A stretch of 64,000 bases of DNA from Paenibacillus rigui (GTDB taxonomy: Bacteria > Bacillota > Bacilli > Paenibacillales > NBRC-103111): contig NZ_NMQW01000052.1 of assembly GCF_002234615.1 (NCBI RefSeq), positions 62,001-126,000 on the forward strand. The letters run 5' to 3'. A program made the position numbers and the translations under genes. This document shows, piece by piece, positions 1-7,084 of this stretch (positions within the stretch are counted from its first letter, which is position 1; each line of letters opens with the position of its first letter). The notes under the pieces were generated by a model. It ran no database searches. It was not told the DNA's origin and saw only the letters and a list, made by a program, of their open reading frames with translations.

Positions 1-630
1 TAACGCTTTTCCGGCATTTAGCATCGGCTCGATCGTAAAAACCATTCCTTCATTCAAGCGGAACCCCTTGCCCGGCTTCCCGACGTGAGGATAATTAGGT
101 TCCTCGTGCATCTCCCTTCCTACGCCATGACCGAGCAGATCGAGCACCACCGAGAATCCGTTTCGCTCGGCATGGGTTTGAACCGCATGCATGACATCGC
201 CGATCCGGTTTCCGACGACAGCTTTTTCGATTCCAAGATATAAGCATTCCTTCGTTACCCGCATCAGATTACGGGCTTCTTCCGACACCTCGCCGACCGC
301 ATAACACCAAGCTGAATCGCCGATCCAGCCATCGGCCTCCGCAACGATGTCGATTGTGACGATGTCGCCTTCCTTGAGCGGCTTCCGATTCGGAAACCCA
401 TGAGCAATGACGTCGTTGACAGACGCACATGTCGCAAACGGATAACCGTTGTAGCCGATCGTATAAGCCTTAGCGCCATTCTCCTTCAGGTACTTCACCG
501 CGAACAACTCGATATCGAGCGTCGTGATACCCGGCCGGATCATCCCTGCAATTGCTTGATGAAAAGCAGCGACAATTCGGCCGGCTTTTCTCATTTCTTC
601 TATTTCTGCTCTCGATTTCAGAATGACCAT
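1..630 (-). CDS. map: Type I methionine aminopeptidase, 3' end beyond window
   Basis: Removes the initiator methionine from nascent proteins in the cytoplasm. The 210 visible residues begin MVILKSRAEIEEMRKAGRIV and carry four of the five metal ligands of the family: Asp in TIDIV, Asp in GDSAW, His in LLGHGVGRE and Glu in FTIEPM. The family is about 250 residues long, so roughly the last 40 residues, with the final Glu ligand, lie left of base 1. I chose the ATG at 630 because AAAGGGGAG sits about 9 nt upstream; an in-frame ATG at 639 touches that site. The gene starts 5 nt after the stop of the TetR gene, so the two are co-transcribed. This location, away from ribosomal protein genes, suggests an accessory paralogue (as with YflG/MapB in Bacillus) rather than the housekeeping copy; that is inference. 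Confidence 0.93.
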   Translation of the reverse strand, partial: MVILKSRAEIEEMRKAGRIVAAFHQAIAGMIRPGITTLDIELFAVKYLKENGAKAYTIGYNGYPFATCASVNDVIAHGFPNRKPLKEGDIVTIDIVAEADGWIGDSAWCYAVGEVSEEARNLMRVTKECLYLGIEKAVVGNRIGDVMHAVQTHAERNGFSVVLDLLGHGVGREMHEEPNYPHVGKPGKGFRLNEGMVFTIEPMLNAGKAL

Positions 631-635
631 TCCAT

Positions 636-1238
636 TCATCTCCCCTTTGACTGTATGCCTGAAAAAATCATTTCGACGATCCCTTCCACATCCATCTCGT
701 TTTGCATATTGTGGTGGATGTTCAATGCGGTGCAGCCAACAAGCGAGCCAAATATCAGATTAGCTGTTTTCTCCGGTGATTTGGAATCGATTCCTTCACG
801 AATCATTTCCACAAACGGCAAATAGATCCGTTCCTGAAAATCAGCAAACAGCTTGATGAACCGGTTTCCCGGGAATTGATGAAAATTATCCGCTACTGTT
901 TTAAGCAAAATAAATACGGAAGGATCCTGGATGCACTTCTGCAGAAGCAGTCTGGAGAACGATTCAGCTTTAAGCGAACTGCCGCCGTCTCCCGTCATAG
1001 CGGGCAGTACTGCCGACTCCGTTCGATTCAGGGCGTCCCACAATAAATCTTCCAAAAGCATGTGCTTATTTTTATAGTAATGATACACGGTTCCATAGCC
1101 GAGCTCTGCCTTGACCGCAACATCACGAATTTCCAATTGAATACCCTTCTCCAAATATACTTCCGCAGCCGCTTGCATAATTTGGTTCATGCGCATCTCC
1201 CGGATCGCGTCATTCTGTTCTTTGGTACGTGGTGACAT
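636..1238 (-). CDS. TetR-family transcriptional regulator
   Basis: A 200-residue one-component repressor type. The N-terminal helix-turn-helix covers about residues 12-60 (MNQIMQAAAEVYLEKG, then VAVKAELGYGTVYHYYKNK), where the GYGTVYHYYKNK recognition segment is diagnostic for TetR proteins. The C-terminal ligand and dimer domain is not assignable to a known ligand. The ATG at 1238 follows AAGGAGGAG at good spacing. The gene leads a two-gene unit with the methionine aminopeptidase gene: its stop codon lies inside the Shine-Dalgarno region of the next gene, so translation is probably coupled. It probably autoregulates from its own promoter, but no clear palindromic operator was picked out there. 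Confidence 0.88.
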   Translation of the reverse strand: MSPRTKEQNDAIREMRMNQIMQAAAEVYLEKGIQLEIRDVAVKAELGYGTVYHYYKNKHMLLEDLLWDALNRTESAVLPAMTGDGGSSLKAESFSRLLLQKCIQDPSVFILLKTVADNFHQFPGNRFIKLFADFQERIYLPFVEMIREGIDSKSPEKTANLIFGSLVGCTALNIHHNMQNEMDVEGIVEMIFSGIQSKGR

Positions 1239-1280
1239 GGCTCCTCCTTTTTTAGACCTGCGGTAATGTCAATGTAAATT

Positions 1281-1309
1281 AATATACACCAATTGGAAGT
1301 AAGGATCAA
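1281..1309 (-). promoter_or_regulatory. SigA-type promoter of tetR-map
   Basis: On the minus strand TTGATC (1309-1304), a 17-nt spacer and TATATT (1286-1281) match the -35/-10 consensus at 4/6 and 5/6. The -10 lies about 43 nt upstream of the tetR start. Confidence 0.55.
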
Positions 1310-1372
1310 GTACTACGATTCACCCTTTTTTTCGGGTAAAGCTTTATCCGGAAAAGGAAAAGAGTCACAAAA

Positions 1373-1401
1373 AAACGCGAGACAATTTATGTCTCACGTT
1401 T
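1373..1401. terminator. Bidirectional intrinsic terminator
   Basis: The stem AAACGCGAGAC / GTCTCACGTTT (one mismatch) has a 7-nt loop. It is followed by CCCTTTTT on plus and by a run of seven T on minus. It would end transcription of the nitrite/sulfite-reductase-domain gene that stops at 1507. Confidence 0.7.
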
Positions 1402-1506
1402 CCCTTTTTCTTCTTTTAAAAAAAGCAACTTTATTTATTGGAAAGCTCGCTTTCAGTAACCCATTTATGGTTTTTAACTGGCGGATTTTTTCATAAAAAC
1501 CCCCGG

Positions 1507-2133
1507 TTAATCTTGACTGGCAATTGCTTCACGTAATTCCGTAATTGAAATCCGCTTGACAAATTTGGAGAACTTCTCTTTATTTTTCCCATTTATTTGA
1601 AAATACGTGATGACCCTCTGAACAATATTCATCATTTGTTCCGTATTTACCCCAGTTACGAACAATTCTGCAAAGATAGGCTTTAATGATTTAGGTTCTC
1701 CGCCGATGTAAATATCGAATTCATCTCGCATTTTCACAACTCCGATATCTTTCAACAAGGGTTCGCTCGTACCGAGTGCACAACCAGCATAACCGACTTT
1801 CAGTGGCGACGGTGTTGTTATCCCCGCGATGGCTTGGTTTAACTTTTGAGCAATATCAAGTCCGGCATCTTCAGCGCCGCGGCAAAAATTACAGGTGATA
1901 AGGCTTTTCGTTACATATCCTACTGGATAGATTTCTAACCCTGTTTTCGTGAGCTCCCCCTTTACTTCCTCCAAGCGCTCCTCTTCGATTTCCACATATA
2001 ATTGCTTGAAATTTGTAAGTTCAATTTTAGCATTGTCCCCAATAATCGACCCGAGTAACGCCAGTTGCTCAGGTTTAAAGAGGGTCCCTCCAACTTCAAA
2101 ACCTGGTGTAACCGCAAACTTCATCATCCCCAT
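1507..2133 (-). CDS. Small nitrite/sulfite reductase ferredoxin-like domain protein
   Basis: A 208-residue cytosolic protein resembling one half of a siroheme/4Fe-4S nitrite or sulfite reductase: an N-terminal ferredoxin-like half-domain (about 1-70), then a cofactor-binding half with TCNFCRGAEDAG (C81, C84) and GYAGCALGTSEP (C118). Full-length enzymes have C-x5-C and C-x3-C pairs. Here the spacing differs and only three cysteines of the set are visible, so catalysis is not assured. I use the ATG at 2133, placed 5 nt after GGGAGAGG, rather than an upstream in-frame TTG. The gene is monocistronic. CsoR/CstR-type operators in its promoter and leader suggest induction by copper or reactive sulfur species, so a role in sulfur or persulfide handling is more likely than nitrate respiration (inference). 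Confidence 0.75.
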   Translation of the reverse strand: MGMMKFAVTPGFEVGGTLFKPEQLALLGSIIGDNAKIELTNFKQLYVEIEEERLEEVKGELTKTGLEIYPVGYVTKSLITCNFCRGAEDAGLDIAQKLNQAIAGITTPSPLKVGYAGCALGTSEPLLKDIGVVKMRDEFDIYIGGEPKSLKPIFAELFVTGVNTEQMMNIVQRVITYFQINGKNKEKFSKFVKRISITELREAIASQD

Positions 2134-2229
2134 ACGATCCTCTCCCAATAAAAAATTTCAGTTTGACTCTCTGCAAACGAAGAGCCAAGGTAACATCCGC
2201 AGCCTCCGTAGCATTGTTCACAAACAATT

Positions 2230-2244
2230 TACCCCACGGGGGTA
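2230..2244. promoter_or_regulatory. CsoR/CstR-type operator in leader
   Basis: TACCCCACGGGGGTA is a near-perfect inverted repeat of the kind bound by CsoR (copper) and CstR (persulfide) repressors. It lies in the transcribed leader, about 100 nt upstream of the start codon at 2133. Confidence 0.6.
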
Positions 2245-2299
2245 TATTTTAATCGAAAAAAATATGTGTTTGCACCCATGGAATTATCCTCTTGAAAAC

Positions 2300-2328
2300 A
2301 TAATACTATACCCCCCTTGGATATTCAA
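2300..2328 (-). promoter_or_regulatory. SigA-type promoter with CsoR/CstR-type operator in the spacer
   Basis: Minus-strand TTGAAT (2328-2323), a 17-nt spacer and TATTAT (2305-2300) make a good SigA promoter. The spacer holds ATACCCCCCTTGGATAT (2308-2324, plus-strand reading), a degenerate version of the same TACCCC/GGGGTA operator, so a bound repressor would occlude RNA polymerase. The leader is about 160 nt long. Confidence 0.6.
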
Positions 2329-2346
2329 GTGATAAATGACCTCAAT

Positions 2347-2376
2347 TAAAAAAGAGGCCCATAGCGGCCCCATTTT
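2347..2376 (-). terminator. Intrinsic terminator of the catabolic operon
   Basis: AAAAAAGAGGCC / GGCCCCATTTTT form an imperfect A/T-flanked hairpin (two mismatches), 80 nt beyond the stop of the creatininase-family gene and before the next promoter. Confidence 0.55.
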
Positions 2377-2455
2377 TATATTGGATATAAGCTGAGAATC
2401 AGCTTCGTATTGTTTCATAATTCGAACTTTATTGGACAATATTGGGTAGTCAAAG

Positions 2456-3340
2456 CTAACTTTCCGCCCTGTAGTACTCGTACGTTTTCCAACGCGAATG
2501 AGAAGATACCGGCTTTTGATCCGGCCACGGCAGAGCCGTTACCCAGGTATCGGAGCCGGATAATACTCGGCGCCATATTTCTTCGATGGTTCCGTACGTT
2601 AGCGGAGGAATGGGCTCGGGGTCTCCGGCCTTGTTTAATGAACAAACCGCGGCACAAAGACGGTCTAAACAAGCATTCATAATGCTTTCTCCCAGCTTAG
2701 GCGTTGCTTCATCCGCATCGTCACCTAGTGCCATCTTCCCTCCGCACCCCGGTACATTCTCCCATACCCTGGCCTCCATATCCACGAGATCTGGACGAAG
2801 GTACATTTGCTGAGATAGCTCGTATTTTCCCGCATGATCTCCTGTATACAATCCGTCCACGAGCTCTGGGTCGCTTCGGACCCATACGGTAACCGGAACG
2901 TACTCCATAAAGACAGCAGCCGCTTGGCGCAAATCCGCTTGATTGCCTCCGCTATGTCCTGAAACGACGACAATGGTCCGAAATCCCGCGTTAACGAAGG
3001 ACCTAAGCTGGTACAGAAAAAAATGAATCATCACCCCTGGGGGGATGCCGGTTAGGAGAGGATCATTTTCCCCTACTTCCTCCTCCAGCCATCTGGCATG
3101 GTAACCTGTTTCATGAATGTGATAGCCCATGGAGGGAGCAACAATCCCTCCTGTACGACGAGCCGCTTCGATACACAGCCATTCCGCTTTAAACGTATCG
3201 AGTCCAAAGGCACTGACCTGCCCATGCGGCTCGCAAATCCCAAGCGGCAGATAAACCGTCGGGCACGCTGCCAGCCTAGCTCTGAATTCATGCGGCAGCA
3301 GCTCGGACCATAATATTTTAGGCCCAATATTTGGTTTCAT
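2456..3340 (-). CDS. Creatininase-family metal-dependent amidohydrolase
   Basis: A 294-residue cytosolic hydrolase. Family motifs in order are LPLGICEPHG (E37, H39), D48, SGHSGGN (H129) and GDHAGKYE (D168-H169, E174); together they form the two-metal site of creatininase-type enzymes, which open cyclic amides or cleave formamide-like bonds. Length is slightly above the usual 240-260. It is the last gene of the operon and its start overlaps the preceding aldo/keto reductase gene by 23 nt. In this context it may hydrolyse an amide or lactam on a sugar-derived intermediate; creatinine itself is an unlikely substrate. The substrate is inference from position only. Confidence 0.85.
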   Translation of the reverse strand: MKPNIGPKILWSELLPHEFRARLAACPTVYLPLGICEPHGQVSAFGLDTFKAEWLCIEAARRTGGIVAPSMGYHIHETGYHARWLEEEVGENDPLLTGIPPGVMIHFFLYQLRSFVNAGFRTIVVVSGHSGGNQADLRQAAAVFMEYVPVTVWVRSDPELVDGLYTGDHAGKYELSQQMYLRPDLVDMEARVWENVPGCGGKMALGDDADEATPKLGESIMNACLDRLCAAVCSLNKAGDPEPIPPLTYGTIEEIWRRVLSGSDTWVTALPWPDQKPVSSHSRWKTYEYYRAES

Positions 3341-4307
3341 AAAAGTTCCTCACCCATCGATAGTGACGGCGAATGTCTTCAAATACATCTTCCGGCAAAG
3401 GCGGTTTGCCGGCGGCTGCAATGTTCTCATCGGCATACTTCATCACATGCATCGAGCTGATTGCCGTCGTCACTCCCGGATGCTGGAGAACAAACCGGAT
3501 AGCCAGCTCCGCTAAACTATCGGCATATCGGGGGATGAATGCCTCCTTCAAGCGGTTCACTCGCTCTATATAGATAGAACGGGGCAAATAATCAAAGTAG
3601 GATTTGCGGAAATCCCCTTCTTCAAATGGAGTGTCTTCTTGCAAAAAGCCCGTCAATCCCCCTTCGTCCAGAATACAGCGAGCGATGACGGCAACCTGGT
3701 TCTCCGCGCAAAATGGAACCAGGCAATCCAGAGGAAGAGGGTCGAATAGATGAAATACCGTCTGTACCGAATCAATCTTTCCGCTCTGTACGAGAGATAA
3801 TCCAAGGTCATGACGCTGATCCGGAAGCGAAATCCCGATGCCTCGGATTTTCCCCTCCTGCTTTAGCTGGAGCAGCTCCTCCATCCAATAATCCACGCGA
3901 TCCCATTGGGGCCAATATTGGTGAAGCTGCATTACATCTATCGTCTCCACACCGAGCAGCTTAAGCGAGATTTCCGTGCTTTCTCTAAGCCAGCCCTTGG
4001 GGTAGGCTGTCTCAATAGGAATCGGCTGACCCCATCCTAGATTGCCGGGACCTCGGGACTGGATTTTCGAAGCAATGAACGGCTTCTCACCTGTCCACTC
4101 TCTCAGAGCCAGCCCGAGAATTCTTTCCGATTCCCCGTAATTACGGGCCGTATCAATAAAGTTGACGCCTTGCTCCAGGCAGTTCAAGACAGACCGGATC
4201 AGCTCTTTTTCTCCATATTGCCCAAAAACGCCTCCCAGGCCCATCGCTCCAAAGCCTAAACGCGAAACGGGTGTTTCCAGCTTCCCGAAGGGATTCTTTT
4301 GTATCAT
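3318..4307 (-). CDS. Aldo/keto reductase
   Basis: A 329-residue NADP(H)-dependent oxidoreductase of the AKR superfamily, reducing carbonyls or oxidising sugar hydroxyls. The catalytic tetrad is visible: D52 and Y57 (FIDTARNYGESE), K81 (IASKIQS) and H129 (VMQLHQYW). The C-terminal part has the usual AELAIRFVLQHPGVTTAISS region. I use the ATG at 4307, preceded by AGGAGGAG, rather than an upstream in-frame start at 4325. It sits between the Rieske ferredoxin and creatininase genes. The preceding 134-nt gap carries a fragment of a dispersed repeat, so expression may depend on read-through. It probably acts on an oxidised or demethylated sugar or cyclitol intermediate. Confidence 0.88.
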   Translation of the reverse strand: MIQKNPFGKLETPVSRLGFGAMGLGGVFGQYGEKELIRSVLNCLEQGVNFIDTARNYGESERILGLALREWTGEKPFIASKIQSRGPGNLGWGQPIPIETAYPKGWLRESTEISLKLLGVETIDVMQLHQYWPQWDRVDYWMEELLQLKQEGKIRGIGISLPDQRHDLGLSLVQSGKIDSVQTVFHLFDPLPLDCLVPFCAENQVAVIARCILDEGGLTGFLQEDTPFEEGDFRKSYFDYLPRSIYIERVNRLKEAFIPRYADSLAELAIRFVLQHPGVTTAISSMHVMKYADENIAAAGKPPLPEDVFEDIRRHYRWVRNFYETKYWA

Positions 4308-4381
4308 ATGGCTCCTCCTGACCATTAAATGGTTGGTGATTCTTGATAATTTAATCCCTAAAAGGGTTGAAATCCGGGGGA

Positions 4382-4396
4382 CAAAGGCGAACGCTT
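4382..4396 (+). repeat. Fragment of dispersed hairpin repeat (copy A)
   Basis: CAAAGGCGAACGCTT is identical to the core of the two longer copies at 4805-4966 and 37490-37647 and in the same orientation. The flanking arms are not recognisable, so this looks like a degenerate remnant. Confidence 0.5.
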
Positions 4397-4441
4397 CACC
4401 AGATTGCTCTCGCTTGCTCCATCTGCTTTTTCACAGAGCTT

Positions 4442-4759
4442 TTAAAGCTGAATGAATACTTTGTCATTCTCGATCTTGACCGGATACGTCTTAAGGTCAA
4501 TACACACCGGCGCTCGTTTGGCTGCGCCGGTTATTATATCGAAACGACCGTTGTGCTTCGGGCATTCAATAATACTTCCCATAACGAGCCCGTTGGAAAG
4601 ATGAATTTTCTCATGGGTGCAGTACCCGTCGGTTGCAAAATATTCGCCTTTGTCGGTCCGATATACGGCAAAAGTGCGGTCGTCATGGTCAAATCTCATG
4701 ACATCTTCCATTTCAATATCCTCAACATGGCAGACTTCCAACCATTCAGTTACCGTCAT
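4442..4759 (-). CDS. Rieske-type [2Fe-2S] ferredoxin, MocE-like
   Basis: A 105-residue soluble electron carrier. The two Rieske ligand pairs are CTH (C47, H49) and CPKH (C66, H69), 16 residues apart as in oxygenase-associated Rieske ferredoxins. I use the ATG at 4759, preceded by AAAGGAGTG; a longer in-frame start at 4909 would run into an intergenic repeat and has no homology-like sequence. It follows the desaturase-type oxygenase gene and should pass electrons to it, as MocE is thought to do for MocD in rhizobial rhizopine catabolism. No ferredoxin reductase (MocF equivalent) is encoded nearby, so a reductase elsewhere would be needed. Confidence 0.9.
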   Translation of the reverse strand: MTVTEWLEVCHVEDIEMEDVMRFDHDDRTFAVYRTDKGEYFATDGYCTHEKIHLSNGLVMGSIIECPKHNGRFDIITGAAKRAPVCIDLKTYPVKIENDKVFIQL

Positions 4760-4804
4760 GCTGGCTTCACTCCTTTGTTTATGATGCTCATTAACGTTAA
4801 AAAT

Positions 4805-4966
4805 GTGGTGAAAAAGTCCGCTGCGGCGTCCATTTGATCCTCCAGTCGCTGTTGAAATCGGATTCTTTGGATTGTTTTCTCGTTTACTATGGAGAGAATC
4901 CGTTCTCAAAGGCGAACGCTTACACTTTTACAGATTCAAATGGCCCCTCCGCTCTTTATTCACCAC
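4805..4966. repeat. Dispersed long-hairpin repeat (copy B)
   Basis: An intergenic element of about 162 bp between the oxygenase and Rieske genes. Its left arm starts GTGGTGAAAAAGTCCGC and runs to AATCGGATTCT. The right arm is an imperfect inverse ending CTTTATTCACCAC, so the RNA can fold into one long imperfect stem. The core CAAAGGCGAACGCTT (4907-4921) recurs at 4382 and 37565. It may alter the relative level of the downstream ferredoxin message. Confidence 0.65.
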
Positions 4967-4970
4967 GCTT

Positions 4971-6071
4971 TTAAGCTCTCGATAATTGCAATTCGAGATC
5001 CAATTCATTGGGAATCCCATACATGTAGGGTCTTGCAGTGCTTGGCAGCGGCTTGACAACCACATAGGCCGGATTCTGCTTTTGCTTGCGCAGCGCTGTT
5101 ATGACCTCTACCAAAGCCGCCCAAAGACTGGTTCGCGCGGCAGGGCAGTCCGCCTTCATCTCCTCGTGCAGCTTCGGAAGCGCATGATAGGGAACCATCG
5201 GGAACATATGGTGTTCCGTATGGTAGTTCATGTTCCAGTACAAGAACCTAAATACCGGATTCATGTAAATCGTACGGGTATTCAGACGATGGTCCAGGAC
5301 GTCTTCGTATAAGCCGAGATGCTGGGTAATGCCGAAGGTAATGACGATGACACCGCCGTAGAACGAGGGCAGGAATACAAACATGGCCGGTAGCAGGCTT
5401 CCCGTATTGAGACAAGCGCCCATAACCCCCAGAATGATCAACATGTATACACGAGCTTCCCAGAACGTCTTGTTATACTGGGATTCAGGAATATATTCCT
5501 TCTCTTGCGCCTCCAGTTTGCCGAGAGTATGCAGTAGAAACCGCTTGATTTCTATGGGACCGCCATATAAATGAAATACCTGCAGCAGCAGCTGCTTCCA
5601 AATCGGCGGTCTCTCTGTAATGATTTCCGGGTCGCGTCCTACGATAATGGTATCCGTATGATGCCGGGCATGGCTCCAGCGCCATGGAGTAGCCGAGCGA
5701 AGCACCATAAACGAAGCGATTTGATATAGCAACTCATTCATCCATGGCGTTTTGAATGCCGTGCCGTGCCCGCATTCATGCCATCTGGAATCGCCTGGTG
5801 TAGCATATAAAATTCCATACGCCAGAAAGGCAGGCACCGCCCACCAGGTCCCCCAGGAAAGAAAAGCCAGGTAGCCCAGTACTACAAGTCCGCCGAACCA
5901 TATGATCGTATCCCGTATGGCAGGACCGTCCTTTCGCTTCATCAATTCCTTCATTTTTTGACGGGGAATCGGGCTGGTGTACCATTCGGCAGCAACCAGT
6001 CCCCGTTCCTGCGCACGTTTGCCCTCCGGTCCTATGATGCTGTAATCCCTTCTCTTGGTCTGTACTTCCAT
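4971..6071 (-). CDS. Membrane di-iron fatty-acid-desaturase-type oxygenase, MocD-like
   Basis: A 366-residue integral membrane protein of the desaturase/hydroxylase superfamily. All three histidine boxes are present: HECGH (98-102), HARHH (134-138) and HTEHH (284-288). Hydrophobic segments lie at about 57-92, 115-127 and 205-250. Such enzymes use O2 and two electrons to hydroxylate, desaturate or dealkylate. The setting is not lipid metabolism: a Rieske ferredoxin gene follows, and a sugar isomerase and a Gfo/Idh dehydrogenase precede it. The same combination occurs around MocD in rhizopine catabolism, where oxidative O-demethylation is proposed. I infer hydroxylation or demethylation of a sugar or cyclitol, but a lipid substrate cannot be excluded. 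Confidence 0.88.
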   Translation of the reverse strand: MEVQTKRRDYSIIGPEGKRAQERGLVAAEWYTSPIPRQKMKELMKRKDGPAIRDTIIWFGGLVVLGYLAFLSWGTWWAVPAFLAYGILYATPGDSRWHECGHGTAFKTPWMNELLYQIASFMVLRSATPWRWSHARHHTDTIIVGRDPEIITERPPIWKQLLLQVFHLYGGPIEIKRFLLHTLGKLEAQEKEYIPESQYNKTFWEARVYMLIILGVMGACLNTGSLLPAMFVFLPSFYGGVIVITFGITQHLGLYEDVLDHRLNTRTIYMNPVFRFLYWNMNYHTEHHMFPMVPYHALPKLHEEMKADCPAARTSLWAALVEVITALRKQKQNPAYVVVKPLPSTARPYMYGIPNELDLELQLSRA

Positions 6072-6105
6072 CTCAAATCTCCTTCCAATCGGTTAACTGG
6101 ATAAC

Positions 6106-6135
6106 GGATAAGCACGCTTCTCTGCACGCTTATCC
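6106..6135. other. Intergenic hairpin inside the operon
   Basis: GGATAAGC and GCTTATCC form an 8-bp stem around a 14-nt loop, in the 89-nt gap before the oxygenase gene. No U-run follows, so it is more likely an RNA stability or processing element than a terminator. Confidence 0.4.
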
Positions 6136-6160
6136 ACCAATCAAACGTTCAAGGGTTGGT

Positions 6161-7063
6161 TTAGACGCCCAGTCGCTTCAGCTTGCCGTCCAGAAACTGC
6201 TTAGCCCGGGGAATGTCGGACTCATCAAGATGCTCAATGATAATCGGAATATTCGGGTGCAGCTTCGCCAAGCGGGCTAAGTACAGATCGTAGTTCAGTA
6301 TGCCCAGTCCTGGCGCTGGAAGCTCAACGGCTCCCGCTCCACGGAACGTATGGGATTCGGCCGCGTCGATATTGGCGTGCTTCTCACCTGTATCCTCTGC
6401 CGGCTTACAGTCCTTGGCGTGGGCAATCTTGATTCTGTCGCCCAATGCATTGAAGATACGGTGAATCTCATCGTCCACATGATGAATATTCGTGTCTGTA
6501 AAATAGTTGGTCGGGTCCATCAGCAAGCCGAGCCCCGGATGATTCACATCGGAGAACAGCCGGGTCAGCTGATCAACCGAACCAACGATATTATTGACAT
6601 AGTTCTCAACCAGGAACACCGAACCATGCTCATATGCGAATTTTGCCAAATCTTCAATCTGCCTGCATATCTCTTCATAAGCTTCCTCTGTTCCGTTCTT
6701 CGGGTCCCAGACCCAGTCGCTCTCCTGGTTATATGTCCCGGTTTCGCTGATGACATACGGGGTACCCAGATCACGGGCATAGCGCAAAAGATTTTTTAAC
6801 CCTGCAATGTTCTGTTCCCGAATATCCGGGTTAGGATGAACAATATTGGTGTATCCCGAGATAGCCACGATCGGCAGGTTAGCTTCGCGGAACGCATGCT
6901 GAATAAATTGGGCCTTGCTCTTATCCAAGGTATGAGCGGATACATCCAAATCTTTGAAGGAGAGATCCAGTTGAACACAGGAAAAGCCGTCCTTTTGAAT
7001 GCGTGAAATCGTTTCCGCCAATGTATACGGATAGTATCCATTAAAAATACCTACTGAAATCAT
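6161..7063 (-). CDS. Sugar phosphate isomerase/epimerase-like TIM barrel (IolE/MocC-like)
   Basis: A 300-residue AP-endonuclease-2-type TIM-barrel protein. Likely metal ligands and catalytic acids are E153 (LVENYV), D183 (LMDPTN), H215 (IAHAKD) and E277 (IIIEHLDE), in the usual order for xylose-isomerase-like epimerases and inosose dehydratases. Family members isomerise keto-sugars or dehydrate keto-inositols in the cytosol. It lies 21 nt upstream of nothing but the dehydrogenase gene that precedes it in the transcript (7085-8191), so the dehydrogenase probably makes the keto compound that this enzyme converts. The exact reaction cannot be read from sequence. Confidence 0.85.
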   Translation of the reverse strand: MISVGIFNGYYPYTLAETISRIQKDGFSCVQLDLSFKDLDVSAHTLDKSKAQFIQHAFREANLPIVAISGYTNIVHPNPDIREQNIAGLKNLLRYARDLGTPYVISETGTYNQESDWVWDPKNGTEEAYEEICRQIEDLAKFAYEHGSVFLVENYVNNIVGSVDQLTRLFSDVNHPGLGLLMDPTNYFTDTNIHHVDDEIHRIFNALGDRIKIAHAKDCKPAEDTGEKHANIDAAESHTFRGAGAVELPAPGLGILNYDLYLARLAKLHPNIPIIIEHLDESDIPRAKQFLDGKLKRLGV

Positions 7064-7084
7064 GAACCATCGCCTCCTAAAAAG

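Noticed and set aside
1293-1496. 67-codon plus-strand ORF
   Set aside because: It runs through an intrinsic terminator, has no ribosome site and has no recognisable composition.
4442-4909. Longer (155-residue) form of the Rieske ferredoxin
   Set aside because: The extra N terminus is encoded within the dispersed hairpin repeat and lacks a ribosome site; ATG 4759 has AAAGGAGTG.
4805-4966. Insertion sequence or CRISPR remnant
   Set aside because: No transposase, no target duplication and no regular spacer pattern; it is a single imperfect hairpin.
4971-6071. Housekeeping fatty acid desaturase
   Set aside because: The fold fits, but the neighbours are a Rieske ferredoxin and sugar enzymes, so I favour a catabolic oxygenase while keeping lipid desaturation as an alternative.
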